Positions 9,410 through 17,880 of a DNA stretch of 64,000 bases are shown piece by piece; position 1 is the first letter of the stretch, and the number at the start of each line of letters is the position of its first letter. Below the pieces are notes generated by a model, which was not told where the DNA came from, searched no databases, and saw only the letters and a list, made by a program, of their open reading frames with translations. The position numbers and the translations under genes are program-made. Source of the stretch: a marine gamma proteobacterium HTCC2080. GTDB taxonomy: Bacteria; Pseudomonadota; Gammaproteobacteria; Pseudomonadales; Halieaceae. Location of the stretch: the NCBI GenBank assembly GCA_000169115.1, contig AAVV01000010.1, positions 62,001 through 126,000 of the forward strand. Reading direction: 5' to 3'.

Positions 9410-11496
9410 TGCTCTTCCACCACGTTTGTCGTTGGGAGCGAGTCCCCGGCTGGCACTTCCGTTAATTGCTTTACCTGTTCCTCCCATTCAGGCAGTACTG
9501 GAAGATTGCCGTCGTCCAGAAACATGATGCCCCGTGCCCGCCTTTCCGCTTGTTGATCACGGATGTAACGATATTTTTCGGCGGTGGCACCCCGCAAAGA
9601 CTCATCGTCGCGAACAATGGTCGGACGGATAAAAACCAGCAAATTAGACTTAGTAACAGACACAACGTCGTTTCTAAACAGGCGGCCTAACAGCGGGATG
9701 TCTTGGAGAAACGGCACGCCTTGTTGGCTGTCTTGAACATCGTCTTTAACCAACCCGCCCAACACCACAACATCACCATCTTGCGCCATTACCTTGGTTT
9801 CAATTTTACGTTCATTGGTAATCACATCTGCTGCTGCTAACAGCTGCTGGCTAATACTTGAGACTTCCTGAACAATATCGAGGACCACTGAGTCTCCCTC
9901 GTTGACTTGTGGCGTCACTTTCAAGGTGATGCCTACATTCTCGCGTTCTATCGTCTGAAACGGATTCTGCACATTACTGGCGCCCCCCGTATTGCTGTAA
10001 GAGCCCGTCACAAAGGGAACGTTCTGACCCACCGTGATATACGCCTCCTGATTATCCAGGGTTAGCAAGCTGGGCGTTGACAAAATATTGGCATTACCTT
10101 GAGTCTCTAATGCGTTCAAAATGACGGACATTGAAAGATCGTCACCCACCACTCCCCAGCCCAGCGTCGTTCCTGGAACCTGCGACAAAGCCCCCGCTAA
10201 ATCTCGGACACCAATATCAGCATTACTGTTCTCATCGCCAAGAAGCGCATTACCAATCGCCGCATTGCGCTGTTGCTGAGCGCTGCTCGTGCTGACATTG
10301 CTGCCAAATGCCCCGCTGTCATCAGCAAAAATCCACTGTAGACCCAGCTCTTGACCTTCAGTGATTTCCATCTCAACAATAATGGCTTCAACCAACACTT
10401 GGGCTCGGCGGATGTCGAGCCTTGCAATAACGGCCTCAAGCGAGGCCATTTCATCTGCGTCAGCAGTGATGATGAGCGCGTTGGTGCCCTCATCAGCTTC
10501 TATGGTGGAATTAGTATTCGTGCTGGGTTTACGGTCCCCCCCAGTATCGAGTCGGCTCATGTTTTGCATGACGCGCGTCAGAACCTCTGCAACCTCGACG
10601 GCGTCGGCATACTCTAGGTACACGACCTTGACGTTACCGCTTTGTTCTAAAGGCGTATCGAGGTAGGTAACCAAATCTAGAATACGCTGGGAATTGAGCT
10701 CATCTGCCGTGACCACGACGCTGTTGGTGCGCTTATCAGCCACCAGGGTGACCTCATCATTGCTCTCTGCACCGTCGCCACGGGATTGCTTTTCAAGTGT
10801 CTGCAGCATTTGCACCACGTCTTCGGCCACAGCATATCGAAGCTTTATCACTTGGGTGCCCTGGATCGCAGAGCGATCCATTCGATCAATAATTTCTACA
10901 ATCCGACGGATGTTAGAGGCAATATCGGAAATAATGATGGCGTTGCTTGGTGCGTACGCCGCCATATGTGCCTGCTGCGGCACAAGTGGCCGCAATACGG
11001 GAATCAGCTTTGCCGCAGATATATTTTCAAGACGAATAACCTGAGTAACGTACTCATCGTTGGAACTCATCGCACCGGAGGAAGGAACCTCTACAGGTGA
11101 TGACCGCGCATCTTTATTTGGAATCACACGAATGACATTACCTGTTCTTACCGCGGTGTAGCCCTGCACATCTAAAATCGAGAGAAATAAGTCGTACAGC
11201 TCACTCTTATTAACCGGACGTGAGGACACGACCTTTATTTTTCCTTTCACACTCGGGTCCACAACGATCGTGGCACCGGTGACATCGGCGACGAATTTAA
11301 TCAACTCTTGTATGTCAGTATCTTGAAGGTTGACCGTATATTCTTGCGCCGAGACTGTTTGGATACTCGATAGTGACGTCGCAACCAGCAACATAATCAG
11401 CCAAAAAGCGAATCGCCGGACCAACCTTTGTATCCGTTTTACTTGCTCGCAAAAGGATGTAAGCGGCGCCGCCACTGCTCGTTCAATGTCACTCAT
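9406..11496 (-). CDS. gspD: Type II secretion secretin D
   Basis: GspD forms the outer-membrane secretin channel for folded exoproteins. The 696-residue protein has a basic N-terminus and a hydrophobic signal (about 27-48, ending near VSAQE). The N0 domain follows ([22 protein letters not shown]), then three KH-like N1-N3 repeats, then the beta-barrel secretin domain with the gate motif VPFVTGSY. The signal peptide is preceded by about 26 residues, longer than usual, so a later start cannot be excluded. Its ATG overlaps the gspC stop as TAATG. No GspS pilotin gene is recognisable nearby. Confidence 0.95.
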   Translation of the reverse strand: MSDIERAVAAPLTSFCEQVKRIQRLVRRFAFWLIMLLVATSLSSIQTVSAQEYTVNLQDTDIQELIKFVADVTGATIVVDPSVKGKIKVVSSRPVNKSELYDLFLSILDVQGYTAVRTGNVIRVIPNKDARSSPVEVPSSGAMSSNDEYVTQVIRLENISAAKLIPVLRPLVPQQAHMAAYAPSNAIIISDIASNIRRIVEIIDRMDRSAIQGTQVIKLRYAVAEDVVQMLQTLEKQSRGDGAESNDEVTLVADKRTNSVVVTADELNSQRILDLVTYLDTPLEQSGNVKVVYLEYADAVEVAEVLTRVMQNMSRLDTGGDRKPSTNTNSTIEADEGTNALIITADADEMASLEAVIARLDIRRAQVLVEAIIVEMEITEGQELGLQWIFADDSGAFGSNVSTSSAQQQRNAAIGNALLGDENSNADIGVRDLAGALSQVPGTTLGWGVVGDDLSMSVILNALETQGNANILSTPSLLTLDNQEAYITVGQNVPFVTGSYSNTGGASNVQNPFQTIERENVGITLKVTPQVNEGDSVVLDIVQEVSSISQQLLAAADVITNERKIETKVMAQDGDVVVLGGLVKDDVQDSQQGVPFLQDIPLLGRLFRNDVVSVTKSNLLVFIRPTIVRDDESLRGATAEKYRYIRDQQAERRARGIMFLDDGNLPVLPEWEEQVKQLTEVPAGDSLPTTNVVEEQ

Positions 11497-12518
11497 TACT
11501 GCTGAGTCCCCGTCTGCAAGCTGGCCGTGAGCGTGATAGGCACACCGTCGCGCTCAATATCAAAAGTAATTTCCTGAGCATCACGCATCAACCCATACAA
11601 ACGAGCTCCGTTTGAAGCGTCAAGTAACGAAAGCCCATTTACCCCGGTGATCAGATCATTAGGCTCAAAGCCTATCGCTTTAAAATCATCGGCATTTTTG
11701 GCGGGTGTTACGCGATAACCACGTAGACCATCAGCACCGCGCACAGGTTGAACGGTGAGTAGATCTGACACCGATTGGGGCTTGTCGTAAAACCTCATTC
11801 GATAATCCGCGGCAATTTGAGCTCCCTGCTCCGACACTGTTGACGCTCTAGCCGGCTCGATCTCCGAAGTGGGCAGTTTTGATCCCTGGCTCGGGGCTAC
11901 TGTCGCGGGCTTCTCGATTAGCCCAAAAGACGCTGTGGGATCGTCAAACAACTTTAGCAGTTCATAGGCCCCATTGTTATCCAACACCACTCTAGTCGGT
12001 AATACCTTGGCAAGGCTTACCCGTGTGGCAATAGGGAGCTCGTCTCCAACGGCGAAAGTTATCTGCTTTCCTTTGACTTCAATAACCGCTGTGCCAGCAT
12101 CGGGCTCGCTACCCGCAAGGGTACCTACCAACTTTAAGTCCAATTGTGTGTCTCGCGCTCCTTCTTCTATACCATCAGGCACGGCCTCTGGCTCCAACTC
12201 AAGCGCATCTATGTCACCCATACCGATTGCGGCGCCAAACAACCCCAAATTGAGCATGCCGTCTAGCGCCACATCATCGGCACCCGAGCGCGTCATCGCA
12301 GCAATAGGTGGATTAACGACTACAGACGGCATCGGGGCAATTTGCGAGGACGGCCAAAACGTCCAAACGAGGGTCGAAGTGCTAAACGCGGCCCAAATCA
12401 AAACCAAGACAATCATCATTTTTTGAAATTGCCGCGACAAACCCATTGAATCCACACGCAGGCCAAATTCCGCCACCCTGGCCTTTAATCCATTAATCTG
12501 TTCGTACGATTTACTCAC
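11496..12518 (-). CDS. gspC: Type II secretion inner-membrane protein C (HR and PDZ domains)
   Basis: GspC bridges the inner-membrane platform and the secretin. After one membrane helix (MMIVLVLIWAAFSTSTLVW), the homology region is visible as LDLKLVGTLAG...AVIEVKGKQ...VGDEL. A C-terminal PDZ domain spans about the last 100 residues and includes GFEPNDLITGVNG. The start is uncertain. A TTG at 12602 adds a second hydrophobic stretch (YYLYGLILLIGVVQ) not expected in GspC. The GTG at 12518 has AGGG five bases upstream and gives 340 residues, and an ATG at 12446 gives 316. I use 12518. It is the first gene of the operon. Confidence 0.88.
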   Translation of the reverse strand: MSKSYEQINGLKARVAEFGLRVDSMGLSRQFQKMMIVLVLIWAAFSTSTLVWTFWPSSQIAPMPSVVVNPPIAAMTRSGADDVALDGMLNLGLFGAAIGMGDIDALELEPEAVPDGIEEGARDTQLDLKLVGTLAGSEPDAGTAVIEVKGKQITFAVGDELPIATRVSLAKVLPTRVVLDNNGAYELLKLFDDPTASFGLIEKPATVAPSQGSKLPTSEIEPARASTVSEQGAQIAADYRMRFYDKPQSVSDLLTVQPVRGADGLRGYRVTPAKNADDFKAIGFEPNDLITGVNGLSLLDASNGARLYGLMRDAQEITFDIERDGVPITLTASLQTGTQQ

Positions 12519-12698
12519 GGTACCCTGCACCACTCCAATTAACAGTATTAGCCCATAAAGGTAATAGCTCACGAGCCGTAATTTTCGAGGCCGCGAAACC
12601 AAAGTTTGCTACAAAAAAAAGCCGTAAATGATGCTTTTCGACCATACCAATACCCTCACTGGGGCCGCACTATCGCGTGATAAACAAAGCCTAAGTGC

Positions 12699-13841
12699 CT
12701 ATTGAAGCTGTGCTGCCTTGGTAATCTCCACTTCTCCCGAGATATTACAAGTACTTGCCTGTAACACCGACTCCAGCATCATTCCCGACAACTCAGAGAT
12801 CGCGCGTCCTGGGTATTCCCTAGGATTAACTGAGGCCCAGCTTACATTAGGCCTAATTTCAATGGACCCACCAGCTCCATCATCGAGTAAATCTCGGCTC
12901 AGCTCCTCTTGATATCGGGCGCCAATAGCCTCAATAGAATTGGGGTGCGCCTCCGTGACAACTACACCGAAACACATCGCATCTACGCGACCCACGGCAT
13001 CAGTTGCACGCAGCCCGCCTGCGATTTTGTGGGCCACTTCACTCAACAACCGTCCTTGAATATGCTGTTGAGACAGATTCGCCATTCCTTCGAGTCCACA
13101 AAGCCTAATAGACACCAAAGCGACATGGCGTCCTGCCCTGCTTGCACGACCGATCTCGCGGTCAAGATCCCGGGTAAAACCCTCCCGATTAGCAACACGG
13201 GTTAAAGGGTCGACCAACATTAACTCTGACGTCAGTTGAGCGCCTGTTGATAGCCGCAAAGCAACCGGCACCAAACTCATGAAATCAAAAAGTAACTCGA
13301 GATCTCCTGCATGGTTAATCAGATCAAGTCGGGGGGAGTTAAAATGCAAGCTTCCCACGATATGACCTTGCTCAACTGCAGGAATAACAAAAACCTCCTT
13401 TAGAGCAGCGCCGTGCTCCATAAGCCCCAAGTCAGCAATTTCCTGATCAGTTGTAAAGCGCGGCGCAACTTGATCTCGATATATGGAAATAATTTTAGTT
13501 GAATCAGGCGTCAGGACTAAGCGGCCGCTCAAACCTGAGAACTCGCCCAAACTGCTTCCCAACATCCCTACGGGATCATGCAACCAAAACTCAATTGGCT
13601 CACAACCTAATATTCGGCTGAGGCCCGAGAAAAAAACCTCGAGCAAGACGAGGGGGCGATTGGCCTCCAGCATGTCACCGTGTAAGGCCGTGAGTGCGCG
13701 AGCAAGGTAGCGACTGACTTCAGTCCGCTCTTCCAGCGCCACTGGGACGGGGGCCTGTACCGGAAGGCCTGGGGTGATTTCTTCCACAGAATACCCCGAG
13801 TTACTTCGCTCGCCGATGTTCCCATTCCCCCGCTCGCTCAT
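12699..13841 (-). CDS. GAF-like sensor protein with degenerate GGDEF domain
   Basis: The 380-residue protein has a GAF-like N-terminal half (about 45-195), similar in feel to DUF484/GAF proteins. Its C-terminal half resembles a diguanylate cyclase, with DPLTRVANREGF at about 211-222. The active site is lost: where RxGGDEF should be, the sequence reads GRVDAMCFG (about 284-292), and the Mg-binding and substrate residues upstream are also replaced. It therefore probably does not make cyclic di-GMP, and may be a c-di-GMP receptor or a purely structural signalling domain. An AGGCAGGT lies just before the ATG. It is transcribed towards the gsp operon, 180 bp from gspC, and is divergent from the riboswitch operon. 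No membrane segment is seen. Confidence 0.75.
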   Translation of the reverse strand: MSERGNGNIGERSNSGYSVEEITPGLPVQAPVPVALEERTEVSRYLARALTALHGDMLEANRPLVLLEVFFSGLSRILGCEPIEFWLHDPVGMLGSSLGEFSGLSGRLVLTPDSTKIISIYRDQVAPRFTTDQEIADLGLMEHGAALKEVFVIPAVEQGHIVGSLHFNSPRLDLINHAGDLELLFDFMSLVPVALRLSTGAQLTSELMLVDPLTRVANREGFTRDLDREIGRASRAGRHVALVSIRLCGLEGMANLSQQHIQGRLLSEVAHKIAGGLRATDAVGRVDAMCFGVVVTEAHPNSIEAIGARYQEELSRDLLDDGAGGSIEIRPNVSWASVNPREYPGRAISELSGMMLESVLQASTCNISGEVEITKAAQLQ

Positions 13842-13865
13842 AACCTGCCTCTACTTTCGATCGTT

Positions 13866-13895
13866 TTGGTTAAAAATCTTCGCATGCTCTATACT
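13866..13895 (+). promoter_or_regulatory. Sigma-70 promoter of the thiamine operon
   Basis: TTGGTT at 13866-13871 and TATACT at 13890-13895 are separated by 18 bp. The predicted transcription start, near 13902, lies a few bases before the first conserved helix of the TPP riboswitch. That position is what is expected for a leader controlled by this riboswitch. The -35 box matches consensus at three of six positions. Confidence 0.55.
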
Positions 13896-13905
13896 GCCAC
13901 TGTAC

Positions 13906-13992
13906 CTGCGGGGTGGCTAGCGCCTGAGATACCGAAAATTATTCGGTGAACCCGTTGAACCTGAACCGGATAACGCCGGCGTAGGGACAGGC
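13906..13992 (+). ncRNA. TPP (THI element) riboswitch
   Basis: The leader contains the conserved blocks of the thiamine pyrophosphate riboswitch in order: GGGGTG, then CTGAGATACC (the pyrimidine-sensing T-loop region), a short variable hairpin, GAACCTGA, CCGGATAACGCCGG, and GTAGGGA closing the P1 stem with the 5' tgcgggg strand. This set is diagnostic. It sits about 60 bases upstream of a TonB-dependent receptor, and TPP should switch the whole downstream operon off. It predicts thiamine-related roles for the operon genes whose individual families are broad. Confidence 0.96.
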
Positions 13993-14056
13993 CTATGAGC
14001 TCAACAGCTGTGCTGTGGACCTGTTCTATCCCGGATAAGTGAGCAAAAGGGATGTC
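13993..14056 (+). promoter_or_regulatory. Riboswitch expression platform (putative ribosome-site sequestration)
   Basis: ATCCC at 14028-14032 can pair perfectly with GGGAT at 14049-14053, which is the ribosome site plus the first two bases of the receptor ATG. The competing partner is in the aptamer: ACAGG at 13987-13991, next to the conserved GTAGGGA, pairs with CCTGT at 14020-14024. No terminator-like hairpin with a T run is present, so control is more likely translational than by attenuation. A 15-codon open frame, ATG at 13995 to TGA at 14042, fills this platform. Whether it is translated is unknown. Confidence 0.5.
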
Positions 14057-16178
14057 AACAACGTCAGCGGCAAACGCAGTAACCAACCCAGTAAAAAGCC
14101 TAGTAATCAGCGCCCAGCGCTATTCCCCGGTCGTAGCCCTAGCATTTTCAGTGCTTTTTCCTAGCGGAGCGGCGTTTGGGAATCTGGAGGAGGTCGTAGT
14201 GTCAGCGACCCTCAGACCCGCACACGCTGAACAACGCTCGATCACCATTTTTGATGAGGCATTAATTGCTGCGCGATCAGCTCAACACCTAGAAGACCTG
14301 CTCTCTGCCGCACCCAATGTAAACAGTGCCAGCGGCGCCTCTCGCGCCCGCTTTATTCAAATTCGAGGCGTTGGCGAGCGAAGTCAATTCGTCGAGCCGG
14401 TCAACGCCTCTGTCGCTATGCTGCTTGACGGTATTGACCTCACAGGGCTAGGCGCAGCTGCTACCACTTGGGACATTCAAAAAATCGAAGTTCTGCGTGG
14501 ACCTCAGGGTACTCTGCTGGGGGCCAATGCGCTCGCTGGACTCATCAGCCTGAGCAGCACCCCTATTGACAGCAAGGGCCTAAAGTTCGCCATAGGTGCC
14601 GAAAACCGGGGTGGCCGACGATTCGCAGCAGCCGGCGGAGGTGAACTCACTAGCTCTACCTCGGGAAGATTAGCGATAGAGCAATATCGCAGTGATGGTG
14701 TAATAACTAATACCTACCTGAATCGATCTGACACTCAAGATAAAGATGAGTTGACCGTTCGAGGTGGGCTGGCTTGGGAGGGCGGCGATCAGAGCATTGA
14801 AGCTAACTGGCATTTTTTTGATGTCGATAATGGTTACGATGCCTTTTCCCTCGACAACACTCGTCAGACCCTGTCGGACGAACCGGGGCGAGATACCTTA
14901 AAGACCCATGCAGGTAGATTGAAATGGCGCTCACAGGGAAGCATTAATCTGTCAGCACAACTGAGCGTCGCCAAGACGGATACCGAATACGCTTATGACG
15001 AGGATTGGGCCTATGTCGGCATTGCACCCGCTCTCGAATACAGCTCCTTCGACAACTACCTACGTGATCGCGACATGCAGAGCGTGGAAATTCGAGCTGA
15101 CAGAGACCAGCAAAACTGGCGCTGGACTTTGGGTGGCTATCTAAAGCATGAACAGGAAACGCTAACTCGTCGATATACTTACCTCGAAAATGACTTTAAC
15201 AGTGAGCTGACCGTCGACACCGGTGCCATCTTTGGACAGGTTGATTTTACTCTCACCAACACTTTGACGGCGTATGTGGGAGGGCGATTAGAGCAGCGCA
15301 AAGCCGACTATGCCGATAGCGTTGAGGTAAAAAGCGCCTTTACAGATCATCTTTGGAGTGGGCGCCTCGGTGTTGACTGGGCTCCATCCAACCAACAAAA
15401 CCTTTACCTCAGTATCAGCCGGGGGGTTCGTGCCGGCGGGCCCAACAGCATTTTGCTGTCCAGCCTGCTGACAATAACGCCCGAGAACGGCCGATCAGAA
15501 CCAGATCTTGGCCGCTTTGACGAAGAGTTTCTGATAAACACGGAACTGGGCTGGCGGTGGCAAGATGCCAGCGGAACATTACAGAGTGCACTGACTTTGT
15601 TTTCAATGGCGCGTAAAGACCAGCAAGTCAAACAATCACTCAATCTAGTCAGAGACGATGGCAGCACGCAGTTCATAGAATACACAGACAACGCCGCAAA
15701 AGGGCATAATCGAGGTGTCGAGTGGCAAGGCGTTTGGGCCCCAAGTCCCGCATTACAGTTGAGGGCATCCGTGGGTTACCTCAGAGCAAAGTTTGACACG
15801 TATCGTACAGCCACAGGGCAAGATCTTTCCGGGCGAACCCAGCCTCAGGCACCTGAATGGATGGGCAGTGTTGGGGCTAAGTGGGCCATCAAACATAACT
15901 GGTTAGCGGGGGTGGAACTTACCGCCATGGACAGTTATTTATTTTCTGACCGCCATTTAGCTCGATCCCCTGCACGGCAAATCGTCAATGCACACCTCGA
16001 CTGGCACTGGGATAGCTGGCGAATCTCACTGTGGGGACGTAATCTATCGAACGAAACGTACTACACCCGAGGTTTTGGCAGTTTCGGCAATGATCCTCGT
16101 AAGGGTTATATTTTGGAGCCCTACTACCAATACGGCGAGCCTCGGACCTATGGCATTACCCTCAACTATGAGCGCTAA
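14052..16178 (+). CDS. TonB-dependent outer-membrane receptor, probable thiamine uptake
   Basis: The 708-residue protein is an outer-membrane TonB-dependent transporter. It has an N-terminal signal (hydrophobic about 27-42, probable cleavage after AAFG), a TonB box LEEVVVSA, a plug domain including IQIRGVGER and VLRGPQGTLLGANALAG, and a beta-barrel that ends in the usual region with alternating aromatics. Control by a TPP riboswitch and the downstream thiamine genes point to uptake of thiamine or a precursor, a known role for riboswitch-linked receptors. The start ATG is preceded by AAAAGGG. The last residues are NYER instead of a terminal Phe or Trp, a small departure from the barrel assembly signal. 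Confidence 0.9.
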   Translation: MSTTSAANAVTNPVKSLVISAQRYSPVVALAFSVLFPSGAAFGNLEEVVVSATLRPAHAEQRSITIFDEALIAARSAQHLEDLLSAAPNVNSASGASRARFIQIRGVGERSQFVEPVNASVAMLLDGIDLTGLGAAATTWDIQKIEVLRGPQGTLLGANALAGLISLSSTPIDSKGLKFAIGAENRGGRRFAAAGGGELTSSTSGRLAIEQYRSDGVITNTYLNRSDTQDKDELTVRGGLAWEGGDQSIEANWHFFDVDNGYDAFSLDNTRQTLSDEPGRDTLKTHAGRLKWRSQGSINLSAQLSVAKTDTEYAYDEDWAYVGIAPALEYSSFDNYLRDRDMQSVEIRADRDQQNWRWTLGGYLKHEQETLTRRYTYLENDFNSELTVDTGAIFGQVDFTLTNTLTAYVGGRLEQRKADYADSVEVKSAFTDHLWSGRLGVDWAPSNQQNLYLSISRGVRAGGPNSILLSSLLTITPENGRSEPDLGRFDEEFLINTELGWRWQDASGTLQSALTLFSMARKDQQVKQSLNLVRDDGSTQFIEYTDNAAKGHNRGVEWQGVWAPSPALQLRASVGYLRAKFDTYRTATGQDLSGRTQPQAPEWMGSVGAKWAIKHNWLAGVELTAMDSYLFSDRHLARSPARQIVNAHLDWHWDSWRISLWGRNLSNETYYTRGFGSFGNDPRKGYILEPYYQYGEPRTYGITLNYER

Positions 16179-16201
16179 AACTCTAAAGGATATCTCTTGG
16201 T

Positions 16202-16465
16202 ATGGAACTTTCCGCTGAACTGAGCTTATACCCACTCACCGGTGACGTAGACACATCGGTGCTTGCATTTATCGACGACTTGCACTCATCGGGCCAAATC
16301 TCAGTGGTCACTAACACCATGAGCACACAAATATCTGGGGAATGGGATGCGGTCATGAGCGCGATTAATGTTGCTCTAAAACAGAGCAGTCAGCGCACAA
16401 ATCGACAAGTTCTTGTGGTGAAATACTTACCTAATCACAGAATTGAGGTTGGAGCAGAAAGCTAA
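16202..16465 (+). CDS. Small thiamine-binding protein (MTH1187/YkoF-like, single domain)
   Basis: The 87-residue protein begins MELSAELSLYPLTGD and has NTMSTQISGEWDAVMSAINVAL, the pattern of the thiamine-binding MTH1187/YkoF family with its ferredoxin-like fold. In Bacillus, YkoF binds thiamine and works with an ABC/ECF-type importer. Here there is no signal peptide and no ABC gene, so it should act in the cytoplasm or at the permease. The riboswitch and the directly following PnuT gene (0-bp gap) support a thiamine role. The family link is from motif memory. Confidence 0.75.
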   Translation: MELSAELSLYPLTGDVDTSVLAFIDDLHSSGQISVVTNTMSTQISGEWDAVMSAINVALKQSSQRTNRQVLVVKYLPNHRIEVGAES

Positions 16466-17035
16466 ATGACGGGTTGGGACGAGCCTCTTGCAGTTACTTT
16501 GGCCCTAGCCTACGTTGTTTTTGCCATCAAGGAAAAACGTACAGCTTGGATACTGGCCGCCGCAAGCGCAGCCTTATATCTTCGAATATTTTTCATGGTG
16601 GGCCTTTTTATGGAGGCTAGTCTGCAGCTGTTTTACATAGTCATGGCCGTCGTTGGGTGGATCTCATGGGGACGCGATGGCAGTACTTCCCAGCTTCCCA
16701 TACGACGCTGGCCAGCTAGCCGACACATTTTACTCTTGGCGATGGTGCTCGTCTGTGGAACCAGTATGGGGCTGCTCATGAGCCAATTTACTGATGCCAG
16801 CTTGCCCATCCCCGACAGTATTACGACACTCGCAGCATTGCTGGCAACCTGGATGGTTACCCGAAAAGTTCTAGAAAATTGGCTCTGGTGGATTGGCATT
16901 GATTTGGTATCAGTTGTACTTTTTTTAAATCGTGGTTTGGATCTGACGGCCTGGTTGTTTGCCGGGTATGTCATATTAGCCATTGCTGGGTGGCTGAGCT
17001 GGAGACGGCAGTATCAGGACCAAATACAGTGTTAG
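16466..17035 (+). CDS. pnuT: PnuC-family permease, probable thiamine transporter PnuT
   Basis: The 189-residue protein is a polytopic inner-membrane permease with about seven hydrophobic segments. The sequence ENWLWWIGIDLVSVVLFLNRGL is the conserved PnuC-type motif (N-W-x-x-W-x-x-x-D) that lines the vitamin-binding site. PnuC proteins carry nicotinamide riboside, PnuX riboflavin and PnuT thiamine by facilitated diffusion with metabolic trapping. Riboswitch control and the adjacent kinase favour PnuT. Its ATG starts immediately after the stop of the thiamine-binding protein. Confidence 0.85.
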   Translation: MTGWDEPLAVTLALAYVVFAIKEKRTAWILAAASAALYLRIFFMVGLFMEASLQLFYIVMAVVGWISWGRDGSTSQLPIRRWPASRHILLLAMVLVCGTSMGLLMSQFTDASLPIPDSITTLAALLATWMVTRKVLENWLWWIGIDLVSVVLFLNRGLDLTAWLFAGYVILAIAGWLSWRRQYQDQIQC

Positions 17036-17880
17036 AGAGCTCATTAGATAGCCTTCAAAACCATGCACTAGAGCAATTCAGCGCGTGGGCTACAGAACCG
17101 CAGCTGACGACAAGACCTCAGATTACTCAGACTTTGAATCAGGGCTCCAGCCATACAGCGATGCTAGTAGTCGCTGACGACGAGGCAAGTACTCGCTCTT
17201 ACATTTTACGCTACTGCAACCGGCCATCGACGCCACTTGGCCTTTCGTTTGGGCAGGAAATTGCGTGCATGAAACTAGCGAACGAGCGGGGCCTAGCGCC
17301 AAAAATTCTATGGCTGGACATAGACTGGCAGTCGATGGTGATAGAGTTTCTTGACGAGTCAGGCCCGGTTTCTTACGAGGAACTTGTGGCACTTGTCAGG
17401 TCAATCCATAGCTTGCCTCCTGAGCTGCCACCCTTAAACCTACAAGAGCAATTTGAGCATTATTGGCAGGTTGCTATCGAGCGAGGGCACAGCACCTCAG
17501 CATTGATCAACCCTGCAGAGCCCGCGCTACTATCGGCTATTAAGGCGCTCGAGTCCGAGTCGCCGGTTACCTGCCACAACGACTTAACCCCACCCAATAT
17601 TCGGCGTAGAAATCAAGACCTGGTGGCTATTGACTGGGAATATGCCGCCACAGGAAGCCCGCATTTTGACATGGCCACGCTATGCTGTGGGTGGCCTGGC
17701 ATAGACGCTGGCACCTTTGCTTTGGAAGCTCTAGGCAGCCGATTTTCTGCACAGTTACTGCATATTGCGATCCATCTCTACGCAACCCTTAATTGGAACT
17801 GGCACCAGGCGGCAGGCGAATCACCTACTTGTCAGCAGTCACCAAAAACACTCCTCCAACGCCTAGAGGCGTGCCTGTGA
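17029..17880 (+). CDS. APH/choline-kinase-fold phosphotransferase, probable thiamine kinase
   Basis: This is a small-molecule kinase of the aminoglycoside phosphotransferase fold. It shows the catalytic HNDLTPPN (Brenner motif HxDxxxxN) and the metal-binding IDWEYA that replaces DFG. Family members include ThiK (thiamine kinase), choline kinase and others. The riboswitch and PnuT context favours thiamine phosphorylation, which would trap imported thiamine. ThiL would then be needed to make TPP. I prefer the GTG at 17029, with AGGA nine bases upstream and a 7-bp overlap with pnuT. A GTG at 16990 would add 13 residues. It overlaps the next gene as GTGA. Confidence 0.75.
   Translation: MLESSLDSLQNHALEQFSAWATEPQLTTRPQITQTLNQGSSHTAMLVVADDEASTRSYILRYCNRPSTPLGLSFGQEIACMKLANERGLAPKILWLDIDWQSMVIEFLDESGPVSYEELVALVRSIHSLPPELPPLNLQEQFEHYWQVAIERGHSTSALINPAEPALLSAIKALESESPVTCHNDLTPPNIRRRNQDLVAIDWEYAATGSPHFDMATLCCGWPGIDAGTFALEALGSRFSAQLLHIAIHLYATLNWNWHQAAGESPTCQQSPKTLLQRLEACL

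Noticed and set aside
9409-9487. Long form of GspE starting from the ATG at 9487
   Set aside because: It would overlap gspD by 82 bp; the extra residues are not GspE-like, and a GTGA-coupled start at 9409 fits better.
11974-12426. A 150-codon open frame opposite gspC
   Set aside because: Low-complexity Ser/Pro/Thr-rich product within a well-supported gene on the other strand; a shadow frame.
12699-13841. Active diguanylate cyclase
   Set aside because: The GGDEF signature and the upstream metal and substrate residues are missing.
16985-17030. Thiamine operon kinase starting at GTG 16990
   Set aside because: It adds 13 residues inside pnuT. The GTG at 17029 has a better ribosome site, although the earlier start is not excluded.
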